Of a stretch of DNA of 46,811 bases, positions 15,949 through 23,953 are shown piece after piece. The position numbers and the translations under genes are program-made. Every line of letters starts with the position of its first letter. The first letter of the stretch is position 1. Source of the stretch: an uncultured Gemmiger sp. (lineage in GTDB: Bacteria; Bacillota; Clostridia; Oscillospirales; Ruminococcaceae); NCBI GenBank assembly GCA_944382785.1, contig CALWNO010000018.1, forward strand, positions 1-46,811. Reading direction: 5' to 3'. Under the pieces are notes generated by a model. The model searched no databases. It was not told where the DNA came from and was given only the letters and a program-made list of their open reading frames with translations.

Positions 15949-17043
15949 TCACTTTTCAGGCAGGGTTTCCACGTATACGCTGGTGGAGGGAAAGGCAAAG
16001 GAGCAGCCTTCCTTTTCCATCAAATCCATGATCTTCAGGTTTACCCGGTTTTTCATGGCCCGGAAATCCGCCAGCCCCAGCGCCGTCACATACATCCGCA
16101 CATCAATGTCGATGCTGGAAGCGCCGAAATTGGTCAGGCAGACCTGCACCGTGTCCGGCTGGGCGGTGGGTTCGGAACGGCACAGCTCGGTCAGGGCAGT
16201 GCAAAGCTGTTCAATCTTCTCCCGGGGCGTGTCGTAGGTGACGCCGATGACAAAGTTCCACAGGCGGCTGTTGCGGTCGGTCACGTTCTGGATATACTCC
16301 GCACTGACCTTGGAATTCTCCACCGTGATCTGGCAGTTGTCGGGGGTGCGCAGCTTGGTGGAGCGGAAAGAGATCTCCTCCACTGTGCCCTCAAAGCTGC
16401 CCAGTACGATGTAATCCCCGATACCGAACGGCCGTTCCATCACCAGGGTGATCCCGGCAATCAGGTTGGACAGGGTAGACTGGGCGGCCAGGGAGACCGC
16501 AAGGCCTGCCACCCCGGCACCGGCCATCAGGCCCGCCACCGGCACACCAAACAGTTCCAGCATGGCCAGAATCGTGACGGCAACCACCACAGCCCGGTAG
16601 ATCTTTTCAAAAAAGTGGGTCATGGTCTTGTTGCTTTCCAGGTCCAGTCGGTTCTGGGCGCTGCGCAGCAAAAGGCCGCACAGAGCTTCACTGCGCCAGA
16701 ATCCCAGCCCCAGCAAAGCGATGGAAATAGCGCCGAATACCGGCCCGGCCAGCAGTTCGGTCTGGCGCGGCGTCAGGGGCAGGGGAAAGGCCAGCACGGC
16801 CAGATAGATCAAAAAAGTGCGCAGCAGCAGAACCAGCGAACCGGAAAATCCGTCAAACAGAATCCGGAGCCATTCAGGCATGAACCGCAGCAGCTTGGCG
16901 CGCAGTGTGCGGATCAGAGCGCGGTATAGCCGGGTGCCGAACACGGCCGCCAGTGCCAGAATGACGGTCAGAATAATACGCAAAATGCTGTTATGGGTAT
17001 TGATGAACCCCATGAACAGCGCCCAGAATTCCTGAATTGCCAT
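15949..17043 (-). CDS. Mechanosensitive ion channel, MscS family
   Basis: A 364-residue small-conductance mechanosensitive channel that opens on osmotic downshock. It has about 4-5 membrane helices. The pore helix region reads VAGLMAGAGVAGLAVSLAAQSTLSN, followed by LVMERPFGIGDYIV, which begins the cytoplasmic beta domain, and then RSTKLRTPDNCQITVENS, the usual MscS signature order. The C-terminal alpha-beta vestibule domain follows. The start at 17043 (MAIQEFWALF) has GGGAG 10 nt upstream. Its own minus-strand promoter lies at 17117-17145. A short inverted repeat, ACAGGTG/CACCTGT (17074-17080 with 17086-17092), sits in the 5' leader. Confidence 0.93.
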   Translation of the reverse strand: MAIQEFWALFMGFINTHNSILRIILTVILALAAVFGTRLYRALIRTLRAKLLRFMPEWLRILFDGFSGSLVLLLRTFLIYLAVLAFPLPLTPRQTELLAGPVFGAISIALLGLGFWRSEALCGLLLRSAQNRLDLESNKTMTHFFEKIYRAVVVAVTILAMLELFGVPVAGLMAGAGVAGLAVSLAAQSTLSNLIAGITLVMERPFGIGDYIVLGSFEGTVEEISFRSTKLRTPDNCQITVENSKVSAEYIQNVTDRNSRLWNFVIGVTYDTPREKIEQLCTALTELCRSEPTAQPDTVQVCLTNFGASSIDIDVRMYVTALGLADFRAMKNRVNLKIMDLMEKEGCSFAFPSTSVYVETLPEK

Positions 17044-17116
17044 TGTCGTTTTACTCCCATAGAACCAGAAAAAACAGGTGATTTGCACCTGTGTACGAGT
17101 ATTTGTGCATGTGGTA

Positions 17117-17145
17117 AGCATACCTTGAATCAGACTTTGTGTCAA
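17117..17145 (-). promoter_or_regulatory. mscS promoter (minus strand)
   Basis: On the minus strand: TTGACA (17145-17140), 17-nt spacer, TATGCT (17122-17117). Confidence 0.78.
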
Positions 17146-17173
17146 GGCCGGAACGCAGGATGCAAAAAACTGC

Positions 17174-17201
17174 TTGCATTCCCGGCAAACTGTGCTATAC
17201 T
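17174..17201 (+). promoter_or_regulatory. Promoter of the FMN riboswitch-ribU unit
   Basis: TTGCAT (17174-17179), 16-nt spacer, TATACT (17196-17201) with TG at 17193-17194 (extended -10). Confidence 0.75.
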
Positions 17202-17213
17202 GTTGCTCAGAAA

Positions 17214-17335
17214 GTCTGTTTCAGGGCGGGGTGAAATTCCCCACCGGCGGTAAAGCCCGCGACCGGCTGCTCAGGCAGCCGCTGATTCGGTGAAATTCCG
17301 AAGCCGACGGTATAGTCCGGATGGAAGAAACGGAA
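17214..17335 (+). ncRNA. FMN riboswitch (RFN element)
   Basis: The conserved RFN blocks are in order: CAGGGCGGGGTGAAATTCCC, ACCGGCGGTAAAGCCCGCGA, GATTCGGTGAAATTCCG, AAGCCGACGGTATAGTCCGG and ATGGAAGAAA. It binds flavin mononucleotide and, with the hairpin at 17361-17394, should turn off the downstream ribU gene when flavin is plentiful. Together with the flanking promoters and terminator, it fills the 438-nt gap between mscS and ribU. Confidence 0.97.
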
Positions 17336-17360
17336 GCTCGCTTTATTTGCTTTGCTTTCC

Positions 17361-17394
17361 GTGCCCTGCTGCATCTTTGCGGCAGGGCACTTTT
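17361..17394 (+). terminator. Riboswitch-controlled terminator before ribU
   Basis: GTGCCCTGC (17361-17369) pairs with GCAGGGCAC (17382-17390), then TTTT. It lies 26 nt after the FMN aptamer, as expected for the expression platform. Confidence 0.88.
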
Positions 17395-17481
17395 GCTTGG
17401 CAGGAAAACAAGCCTCCCGACAGCTGTGGCAACCGGCTTTCACGATTTAGCTAGGGCCGCAACGGCCGGGAGGTATTTTTT

Positions 17482-18078
17482 ATGAAAACCAAAAACCATA
17501 TCCGCGAACTTACTGTGACCGCCATGCTTTCGGCCATCGGCTTTGTGCTGATGATGGTGGACTTCAGCCTGCCCATGTTCATCCCGTTCTTCGTCAAGAT
17601 GGACATCTCCGAACTGCCGGCACTGCTGGCTTCCTTCAGCCTGGGACCGGTGTACGGCGCGGCGGTCTGCCTGGTCAAGAATATCCTGGCGGCCATCTTC
17701 CACGGCTCCACCGGCGGCATCGGGGAAGTGTGCAACTTCCTGCTGGGAGCGGCTTTCACCGTCACGGCTGGTCTGATTTATAAATATCACAAGAGCCGCA
17801 AGATGGCCGTCATCGGAGCTTTGGCAGGGTCCGTGGTCATGGCCCTGATCAGCGTGCCGGTCAACTACTTCATCACCTATCCGGTGTATGCCCAGATGTT
17901 CGGCGGCATGGACCTGATTCTGGAAGCTTACCAGGAACTGAACCCCAACGCCACCAGCCTGCTGTTCTGCCTGGTCATGTTCAATCTGCCCTTTACCTTG
18001 GTGAAAGGCCTTCTCGATTCGGTGCTCTGCTTCCTGATCTACAAGCCTCTGTCTCCCATCCTGCATGGCCGCCGTTGA
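17482..18078 (+). CDS. ribU: Riboflavin ECF transporter S component RibU
   Basis: RibU is the membrane substrate-binding subunit of an energy-coupling-factor importer and brings in riboflavin with the shared EcfAA'T module, which is not in this window. The 198-residue protein has about six hydrophobic helices and the ECF S-component N-terminus (ELTVTAMLSAIGFVLMMVDF). The FMN riboswitch directly upstream identifies the ligand. GGGAGG lies 7 nt before ATG. No riboflavin biosynthesis genes are adjacent, so the unit looks like scavenging. Confidence 0.93.
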   Translation: MKTKNHIRELTVTAMLSAIGFVLMMVDFSLPMFIPFFVKMDISELPALLASFSLGPVYGAAVCLVKNILAAIFHGSTGGIGEVCNFLLGAAFTVTAGLIYKYHKSRKMAVIGALAGSVVMALISVPVNYFITYPVYAQMFGGMDLILEAYQELNPNATSLLFCLVMFNLPFTLVKGLLDSVLCFLIYKPLSPILHGRR

Positions 18079-18118
18079 GTCCGGGGGTTCGGCCTGCAAA
18101 AAAGTGGTCGAAAAATCG

Positions 18119-18147
18119 TTGACAATCCCCGAGTGGTATGCTATGAT
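18119..18147 (+). promoter_or_regulatory. Promoter of the SAM riboswitch-metK unit
   Basis: TTGACA (18119-18124), 17-nt spacer, TATGAT (18142-18147) with TGC before it (extended -10). Confidence 0.85.
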
Positions 18148-18172
18148 ACTCCTCGACATCAGAATAAGGTGA

Positions 18173-18266
18173 CTTATCAAGAGTGGCTGAGGGAACAGGC
18201 CCTGTGAAGCCCGGCAACCTGCGCATGGCGTAAGGTGCCAATTCCTGCGGGAAACCGGAAGATAAG
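18173..18266 (+). ncRNA. SAM-I riboswitch (S box)
   Basis: P1 is formed by CTTATC (18173-18178) with GATAAG (18261-18266). Inside it are the conserved AAGAGTGGCTGAGGGAACAG, GCCCTGTGAAGCCCGGCAAC and AAGGTGCCAATTCC blocks. It senses S-adenosylmethionine and controls metK through the terminator at 18274-18309, giving feedback on SAM synthesis. Confidence 0.97.
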
Positions 18267-18273
18267 CGTTTGC

Positions 18274-18309
18274 GCGCGTTTCCCGCCGTGTGTGGGAAAC
18301 GCGCTTTTT
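18274..18309 (+). terminator. Riboswitch-controlled terminator before metK
   Basis: Perfect 11-bp stem: GCGCGTTTCCC (18274-18284) with GGGAAACGCGC (18294-18304), then TTTTT. Confidence 0.92.
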
Positions 18310-18405
18310 GCTGTGTTTGCCGCCGTGACGGGATGTGCCGCATGGTTTTCGTCAAGTTGCCTTTCTGACCCGCAATTTTTCCCTATCAATAGGAGGCAGC
18401 TTACT

Positions 18406-19557
18406 ATGTCCAAATTCCTGTTCACGTCCGAATCTGTTACCGAGGGGCATCCCGACAAGATCTGCGATCAGATCTCCGACGCCATTCTGGATGCCATCCT
18501 GGAGCAGGACCCCGGTGCCCGTGTGGCCTGTGAGACCACCTGCACCACCGGTCTTGTCCATATCATGGGCGAGATCACCACCACTTGTTATGTGGACCTG
18601 CCCGGCATCGCCCGCGGCGTCATCAAGGACATCGGCTACGACCGGGCCAAGTATGGCTTTGACTGCGATACCTGCGGTGTCATGACCAGCATCGACGGTC
18701 AGAGCCCTGACATTGCCCTGGGCACCAACGATGAGGTGGCCGGTGCAGGTGACCAGGGAATGATGTTCGGTTTTGCCTGCAACGAAACCCCCGAACTCAT
18801 GCCCCTGCCCATCTCTCTGGCCCACAAGCTGGCCAAGCGTCTGACCGACGTGCGCAAGGACGGCACCATGGGATACCTGCGTCCGGATGGCAAGAGCCAG
18901 GTCACCATCGAGTATGTGGACGGCAAGCCCGCCCGGGTGGACACCGTGGTCATCTCCAGCCAGCACAGCCCGGAGGTCAGCCAGGACCAGCTCCATGCAG
19001 ATATCATGGAAAAGGTCATCAAGGCCACCATCCCCGCCAACCTGCTGGATGAGAACACCAAATATTTTATCAACCCCACCGGCCGTTTTGTGGTGGGGGG
19101 TCCTCAGGGTGACAGCGGTCTGACCGGCCGCAAGATCATCGTGGATACCTACGGCGGCTATGCCCGCCACGGCGGCGGCGCGTTCAGCGGCAAAGACCCC
19201 TCCAAGGTGGACCGCTCCGCTGCTTATGCTGCCCGCTGGGTGGCCAAGAACCTGGTGGCCGCCGGCCTGGCCGACAAGTGTGAAGTCCAGCTGGCCTATG
19301 CCATCGGCGTGGCCGAGCCGGTTTCCATCTTTGTGGATACCTTCGGCACCGGTACGGTGGAGGATGAAAAGCTGGAAGCAGCTGTGGAGAAGGTCTTTGA
19401 CCTGCGCCCTGCGGCCATCATCCGGGACCTGGATCTGCGCAAACCCATCTACCGCAAGCTGGCTGCCTACGGCCACATGGGCCGGGAGGACCTGGGCGTC
19501 AAATGGGAAAGCACCGATCGCGTGGAGGAACTCAAGGCGGCGGTTGCTTCCCTGTAA
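18406..19557 (+). CDS. metK: S-adenosylmethionine synthetase
   Basis: MetK makes S-adenosylmethionine from methionine and ATP, the methyl donor used among others by HsdM. The 383-residue protein begins [19 protein letters not shown] and keeps the family signatures [10 protein letters not shown] (ATP-binding) and [16 protein letters not shown] (phosphate loop), with the expected length. AGGAGG (18391-18396) lies 9 nt before ATG at 18406. The SAM-I riboswitch upstream regulates it. It is monocistronic, with its own terminator. Confidence 0.98.
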   Translation: MSKFLFTSESVTEGHPDKICDQISDAILDAILEQDPGARVACETTCTTGLVHIMGEITTTCYVDLPGIARGVIKDIGYDRAKYGFDCDTCGVMTSIDGQSPDIALGTNDEVAGAGDQGMMFGFACNETPELMPLPISLAHKLAKRLTDVRKDGTMGYLRPDGKSQVTIEYVDGKPARVDTVVISSQHSPEVSQDQLHADIMEKVIKATIPANLLDENTKYFINPTGRFVVGGPQGDSGLTGRKIIVDTYGGYARHGGGAFSGKDPSKVDRSAAYAARWVAKNLVAAGLADKCEVQLAYAIGVAEPVSIFVDTFGTGTVEDEKLEAAVEKVFDLRPAAIIRDLDLRKPIYRKLAAYGHMGREDLGVKWESTDRVEELKAAVASL

Positions 19558-19574
19558 TGGCATCTGATCAATAA

Positions 19575-19636
19575 AAACAGGCTCTGTGCCCCGCTTCCGC
19601 AGCAAGGAAAAAGTGAGGGGACAGGGCCTGCTTTTT
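19575..19636. terminator. Terminator after metK
   Basis: A long imperfect hairpin: AAACAGGCTCTGTGCCCC (from about 19575) pairs with GGGGACAGGGCCTG (19617-19630), followed by CTTTTTG. An internal segment forms the loop. Confidence 0.85.
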
Positions 19637-19657
19637 GTCTGCAACAAAGACAAAACC

Positions 19658-19685
19658 TTGCAAAATGAGAAAATCGCTGTATAAT
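19658..19685 (+). promoter_or_regulatory. Promoter of GNAT gene
   Basis: TTGCAA (19658-19663), 16-nt spacer, TATAAT (19680-19685). Confidence 0.75.
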
Positions 19686-19741
19686 TTTACATATATGCGA
19701 ATATGTGTCAAATCAACGATCAGAAGGGAAGCGCATGGTTT

Positions 19742-20212
19742 ATGAAAATCCGCAGAGCCGAAATCCGGGATATGGACCGCATCAATGAATTGCTGATGCA
19801 GGTGGAGCTGGTGCATCACGGCATCCGTCCCGATCTGTTCAAAAACGGCGGGCGCAAATATACCGATGAGGAACTGGCCGCCATCATTGCCGACGATCAG
19901 CGGCCCATTCTGGTGGCGACGGATGAAAACGATCGCCTGCTGGGCTACGCCTTCTGCATCTTCAAGCAGTATCTGAACGACAACATCATGACCGACATCA
20001 AAACGCTGTACATTGATGATCTGTGTGTGGATGAGGTCTGCCGGGGCCAGCATATCGGCCGGACTCTGTATGAAGCCGTTCTGGCCTATGCCCGGGAACA
20101 CGGGTGCTACAATGTGACCCTGAACGTCTGGGCCGGCAACGACAAGGCCCAAGGCTTCTATGAATCCTGCGGTTTCAGACCCCAGAAAACCGGTATGGAG
20201 ATCATCCTGTAA
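19742..20212 (+). CDS. GNAT-family N-acetyltransferase
   Basis: A 156-residue acetyl-CoA-dependent acyltransferase of the GNAT fold. The acetyl-CoA loop is seen as CRGQHIGRTLYEAVLAYA, with the preceding core strand IDDLCVDEV and the late strand VTLNVWAGNDKAQGFYESCGF, close to the RimI/AAC group. The substrate is unknown. The start at 19742 (MKIRRAEIRDMDR) fits the family; its ribosome binding site (AGAAGGGA) is about 12 nt away. The in-frame ATG at 19703 adds 13 residues but has no ribosome binding site. Confidence 0.88.
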   Translation: MKIRRAEIRDMDRINELLMQVELVHHGIRPDLFKNGGRKYTDEELAAIIADDQRPILVATDENDRLLGYAFCIFKQYLNDNIMTDIKTLYIDDLCVDEVCRGQHIGRTLYEAVLAYAREHGCYNVTLNVWAGNDKAQGFYESCGFRPQKTGMEIIL

Positions 20213-20220
20213 AACAGAGC

Positions 20221-20263
20221 AACAGCCCCCGCTTTTCCAGTCAGGAAGGCGGGGGCTGTTTTT
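20221..20263. terminator. Bidirectional terminator between GNAT and P-loop kinase genes
   Basis: AACAGCCCCCGC (20221-20232) pairs with GCGGGGGCTGTT (20249-20260), with TTTT on the plus side. It serves both convergent genes. Confidence 0.9.
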
Positions 20264-20786
20264 ACAACGGCGTCAGATCATATTGTCGGTAGCAGTCGTT
20301 CAATTCACGCTGGTTGGCGATGCGGCGGGCTTTCCGGGGCCAGGTGTGCAGCACGTCCGCATACCGCTGCCGGATATCTTTGGTTCGCCCGTCTTTCAGG
20401 ACCCAACAGAGAAAAGGAAGGTCGATTTTCTCCACACAGCCTTCTCCCATGGAATCCCGTGTCTGCCCGTGATACCGCACAAACCGGGAAACCACCCGGC
20501 GCAGGCAAACCCAGCGCCCGAAATCCAGAAAAAAGATCAGGTCGGATTCCCTCATGCGCCTGTCATACCACAGGCGGGTATAATTGCCGTCGATCACCCA
20601 GCCATCCCGGTTGCAATCCAGGAAAGCCTGTACATCGGCCAGCATGTCCGGCTGGCTTCGCTCGGTCCATCCGGCAGAAAATTTGACCCGATCCAGATGC
20701 AGCACCGGCAGTCCGTACCGGCGCCCAAAAGCGGCGGCCAGGGTGGACTTGCCGCTGCCGCTGTATCCTATGATGCTGACCTTCAT
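20262..20786 (-). CDS. Small P-loop nucleotide kinase (FlaR/adenylate-kinase-like)
   Basis: A 174-residue NMP-kinase-like protein. Walker A is GYSGSGKST at residues 7-15, followed by a LPVLHLDRVKF strand and the DGNYTRLW segment typical of the 'DNA topology modulation protein FlaR' annotation group. It probably phosphorylates a small substrate, but the substrate is not known. The start at 20786 has AAAGGAG 6 nt upstream. A strong minus-strand promoter at 20849-20877 is back to back with the recD2 promoter. Confidence 0.82.
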   Translation of the reverse strand: MKVSIIGYSGSGKSTLAAAFGRRYGLPVLHLDRVKFSAGWTERSQPDMLADVQAFLDCNRDGWVIDGNYTRLWYDRRMRESDLIFFLDFGRWVCLRRVVSRFVRYHGQTRDSMGEGCVEKIDLPFLCWVLKDGRTKDIRQRYADVLHTWPRKARRIANQRELNDCYRQYDLTPL

Positions 20787-20848
20787 GACAAACTCCTTTC
20801 CGGGGCAAATGGTGTGCGATACAACGCCAAACAATGGTACAGACTATT

Positions 20849-20877
20849 ACTATATATAAAAAGGAAAGGACTGTCAA
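20849..20877 (-). promoter_or_regulatory. Promoter of the P-loop kinase gene (minus strand)
   Basis: On the minus strand: TTGACA (20877-20872), 17-nt spacer, TATAGT (20854-20849). Confidence 0.82.
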
Positions 20878-20882
20878 CGCCA

Positions 20883-20911
20883 TTGCCAAAAAAGGGCGGA
20901 TTGGCTATAAT
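20883..20911 (+). promoter_or_regulatory. recD2 operon promoter
   Basis: TTGCCA (20883-20888), 17-nt spacer, TATAAT (20906-20911). Its -35 is only 5 nt from the -35 of the divergent kinase promoter. Confidence 0.82.
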
Positions 20912-20972
20912 ATAAAGGTATATTGGGTGATTCTGTCCAAAAGCAGAAACTGAGAGAAAGGAGGAAACGGCC

Positions 20973-23186
20973 ATGCCCGGGGAGCTGCTCAAACTGGAAG
21001 GCGTTGTGGAGCATGTGATTTTTGAAAATCCCGAAACCGGGTACGCGGTGTTTGAGGTAGATGCCGGCGGTACCGATGTGGTCGTTTCCGGCAATGTGGG
21101 CAGCATCGACAACGGTATGTCGGTGGTGGTGTACGGGCAGATGACCAACCATCCCAACTACGGGGAACAGTTCCGGGCCGAAACCTGTGAGGCCGCCCTG
21201 CCCCAGGACACCGCTGCCATCCAGAGCTATCTGGCCAGCGGTGTGCTGCCGTATATCGGCTCTTCCACGGCCAAAAAGATTGTGGCCAGATTCGGTGCCG
21301 AGACCCTCACGGTCATTGGGGAAGAGCCGGACCGCCTGTGCGAGATCAAGGGAATTACCCCACAGAAGGCTGCGGCTATTTCCAACGAGTTCCGCCGCCT
21401 GTACGGTGTGCGGGAAGTGATCGCCTGGATGGCCCGATTCGGCCTTTCGGCGCAGTGTGCGGTGACGGCGTACCGGGCTTTCGGATCCCACACGGTGGAG
21501 GCGCTGAACCAGAATCCGTATATCCTGTGCGGAGAACCGCTGAACCTGAAATTCAGTCAGGTGGACACCATCGCCAACACCCTGCAGGTGGGGGCGGACA
21601 GTCGCCTGCGCATGGCGGCGGGGCTCCTGTATACCCTGCGGCACAATGCGGGCAACGGGCATACCTGCCTGCCCCGCGCCAAGCTCACCGATGCCACCGC
21701 CCGGTTCCTGCGTCAGGACCCGGAACGGGTGGAGCGGGCGCTGGACGAACTGCTGGAAAGCGAAGAGATGCGTGTTCGCACCTACGACGGCACAGACTAT
21801 ATCTACCTGCCCGACCTGCTCAGCGCCGAGGAGGATATTGCTGCCCGCCTGGGAGAGATCTCCACCTTTCCCACCGAGGCACCCGCCACGCTGGACAACG
21901 ACATCCGGGTACTGGAAATGGCCCAGGGGTTTGCCTACGCCCCGTTGCAGAAAGAGGCCATCCGCATGGCTCTGTCCAGCCGGGTGATGGTACTCACCGG
22001 CGGTCCCGGCACCGGCAAGACCACCACGGTCAACGCTATCCTGACCCTGTATGAGGGTCTGTATGATCGGGTGGCCCTGTGTGCCCCCACCGGCCGGGCA
22101 GCTAAACGGTTGAGCGAACTGACCGGACACAGTGCCTCCACCATCCACCGCCTGCTGGAAGTGGACTACTCCACCGGCACCGTCCGTTTTATTCATAACG
22201 AGAAAAATCTTCTGCCTTTTGATGTCATCATTCTGGACGAGATGAGCATGGTGGACGTGAAGCTGTTTCAGGCGCTGCTGGCGGCAGCACGTCCCCACTG
22301 TCGGATCATCATGGTGGGGGATGCCGACCAGCTGCCCAGTGTGGGGCCGGGCAACATCCTCAGCGAGATTCTGCGGGCGGATATTCTGCCCACGGTTCGC
22401 CTGACCGAGATCTTCCGGCAGGCACAGAAAAGCCTCATCATCCAGAATGCCCACCGCATCGTTCATGGGGAGATGCCCCGCACCGGCGGACACGACGATG
22501 ACTTTTTCATGATCGAATCCTTCGGCCCTGCCTGCCAGCGGCTGGTGTGCGACCTGGTTTCCACCCGGCTGCCCCGCACCTACGGCTTTGACCCGATACG
22601 GGACATCCAGGTGCTGTGTCCCACCAAGGTGGGACCCACCGGCAGTGTGGAACTGAACCGCCGGCTGCAGGCGGTGCTCAACCCGCCGTCCCCGGACAAA
22701 CCCCAGATCGCCTGGGAGCAGAGCGGCCGGGTGCTGCGCCGGGGGGACAAGGTCATGCAGATCAAAAATGACTATGATATTCCCTACGAGCGTTCCGGTG
22801 CCGAAGCGGGGGTGGGGGCTTACAACGGGGACCTGGGCATCATTACCGAGGTGGACCCGTCCTCCCGCAGCGTCACCGTCATGATGGATGACCGCAAGTA
22901 TGTTTACGGTGCCGACCAGCTGGCGGAACTGGAGCCCGCTTATGCGGTGACCATCCACAAGAGCCAAGGGTCGGAGTTCCCGGCCATCATCATTCCGGCG
23001 GCGGATGTGCCCGCCCGCCTTTGTTACCGCAATCTGCTGTACACCGGTGTGACCCGTGCCCGCAAGCTGTGCATCATCACCGGGATGGGCCGTACGGTGC
23101 AGGCCATGACAGCGAACGTTCGCCAGAACCTGCGCTACAGCGGCCTGCGCTATCTGCTGGCGGCGTCCGTCCGCCGCCAGGCATGA
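20973..23186 (+). CDS. recD2: RecD2-type ATP-dependent DNA helicase (YrrC family)
   Basis: A 5'-3' superfamily 1B helicase found in bacteria without a RecBCD partner for it; it acts in replication-fork and recombination repair. The 737-residue protein has the RecD2 N-terminal OB-like region, then tandem helix-hairpin-helix repeats (ITPQKAAAISNEF). The helicase core has Walker A GGPGTGKTT at about 343-351, LDEMSMVD near 420 and VTIHKSQGSEFP (motif V/VI region) near 655. The start at 20973 follows a clear AAAGGAGG site. The stop overlaps the comFC start (ATGA). Confidence 0.95.
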   Translation: MPGELLKLEGVVEHVIFENPETGYAVFEVDAGGTDVVVSGNVGSIDNGMSVVVYGQMTNHPNYGEQFRAETCEAALPQDTAAIQSYLASGVLPYIGSSTAKKIVARFGAETLTVIGEEPDRLCEIKGITPQKAAAISNEFRRLYGVREVIAWMARFGLSAQCAVTAYRAFGSHTVEALNQNPYILCGEPLNLKFSQVDTIANTLQVGADSRLRMAAGLLYTLRHNAGNGHTCLPRAKLTDATARFLRQDPERVERALDELLESEEMRVRTYDGTDYIYLPDLLSAEEDIAARLGEISTFPTEAPATLDNDIRVLEMAQGFAYAPLQKEAIRMALSSRVMVLTGGPGTGKTTTVNAILTLYEGLYDRVALCAPTGRAAKRLSELTGHSASTIHRLLEVDYSTGTVRFIHNEKNLLPFDVIILDEMSMVDVKLFQALLAAARPHCRIIMVGDADQLPSVGPGNILSEILRADILPTVRLTEIFRQAQKSLIIQNAHRIVHGEMPRTGGHDDDFFMIESFGPACQRLVCDLVSTRLPRTYGFDPIRDIQVLCPTKVGPTGSVELNRRLQAVLNPPSPDKPQIAWEQSGRVLRRGDKVMQIKNDYDIPYERSGAEAGVGAYNGDLGIITEVDPSSRSVTVMMDDRKYVYGADQLAELEPAYAVTIHKSQGSEFPAIIIPAADVPARLCYRNLLYTGVTRARKLCIITGMGRTVQAMTANVRQNLRYSGLRYLLAASVRRQA

Positions 23187-23953
23187 AGGCCCTGCCGGAA
23201 GGGCTGGCCGCCTTGCTCTGGCCGCGGCGATGCCCTTTGTGTGACCGCGTTCTGGCACAGGACACGGTTTCCGGCTGTCTGTGCCCCGATTGCCTGCCGG
23301 AAGCACGGCGGCTTTTTCATGATCCGCCGCGTCTGCCCGGAACCGAGCATGAATTTTATGCCGTTTCAGGGGCGGCCAGTGCGTTCTATTACAGTGACGC
23401 AGTACGCCATGCGATCCTGCGCTGCAAGGAGCATGGCCATCCCTGGTATGCCCGGGAACTGGCTGATCTTGTGGCGGTACGGGTCTTTGGTGCCCAGGCA
23501 GCTGCCTGCCCGGCCGGACGTCCGGCTTATATGGCGCCCGGGACTCTTCTGCCCTATACGCTGATCGTGCCGGTTCCGCCAAGGCGCAAAGGCACGGGCG
23601 GGATGCCCCGGCTGCTGGCGGGGCGGCTGTCCCGGATTCTGGGCATCCCCATGGCTTGCCCACTGTACACCACCCGGGAGATGAAACCCCAGAAAGGGCT
23701 GGATCTGTCTGCCCGGCTCAAGAACACAAAGGATGCCTATGCCTGCCGTCCCGGCACCGATCTTTCGGGCGCCCGGGTGCTGCTGGTAGACGATATCATT
23801 ACCACCGGAGCCACCGTTTCGGCCTGTGCACTGGCCCTTTTGCAGGGCGGTGCAGTTTCGGTGTTTGCGGTCAGCGTGGCCGCCAAGGAAGACTTACCCC
23901 CGGACAAGCGCCTGCCGGAAAAACGGCGGGTTCAGGAGAATCAAAGCAAATGA
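23183..23953 (+). CDS. comFC: ComF-family phosphoribosyltransferase-like protein
   Basis: A 256-residue member of the ComFC/GntX group, needed for natural transformation in competent bacteria, where it is thought to work with the ComFA helicase. The N-terminus has a four-cysteine zinc knuckle (CPLC...CLCPDC). The C-terminal half is a PRTase fold with the PRPP loop VLLVDDIITTGATV. It starts within the recD2 stop (ATGA) and ends in the mreB start (ATGA). comFA is not seen here. Competence is therefore possible but not shown. Confidence 0.9.
   Translation: MKALPEGLAALLWPRRCPLCDRVLAQDTVSGCLCPDCLPEARRLFHDPPRLPGTEHEFYAVSGAASAFYYSDAVRHAILRCKEHGHPWYARELADLVAVRVFGAQAAACPAGRPAYMAPGTLLPYTLIVPVPPRRKGTGGMPRLLAGRLSRILGIPMACPLYTTREMKPQKGLDLSARLKNTKDAYACRPGTDLSGARVLLVDDIITTGATVSACALALLQGGAVSVFAVSVAAKEDLPPDKRLPEKRRVQENQSK

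Noticed and set aside
13380-15998. 872-residue antisense open frame across the thiol operon
   Set aside because: It spans several plus-strand genes and their terminator, has no ribosome binding site and no recognisable domains.
20874-23663. 929-residue antisense open frame over recD2 and comFC
   Set aside because: It is antisense to two clear genes and a promoter; the composition (His/Gly/Pro-rich) is typical of shadow frames.
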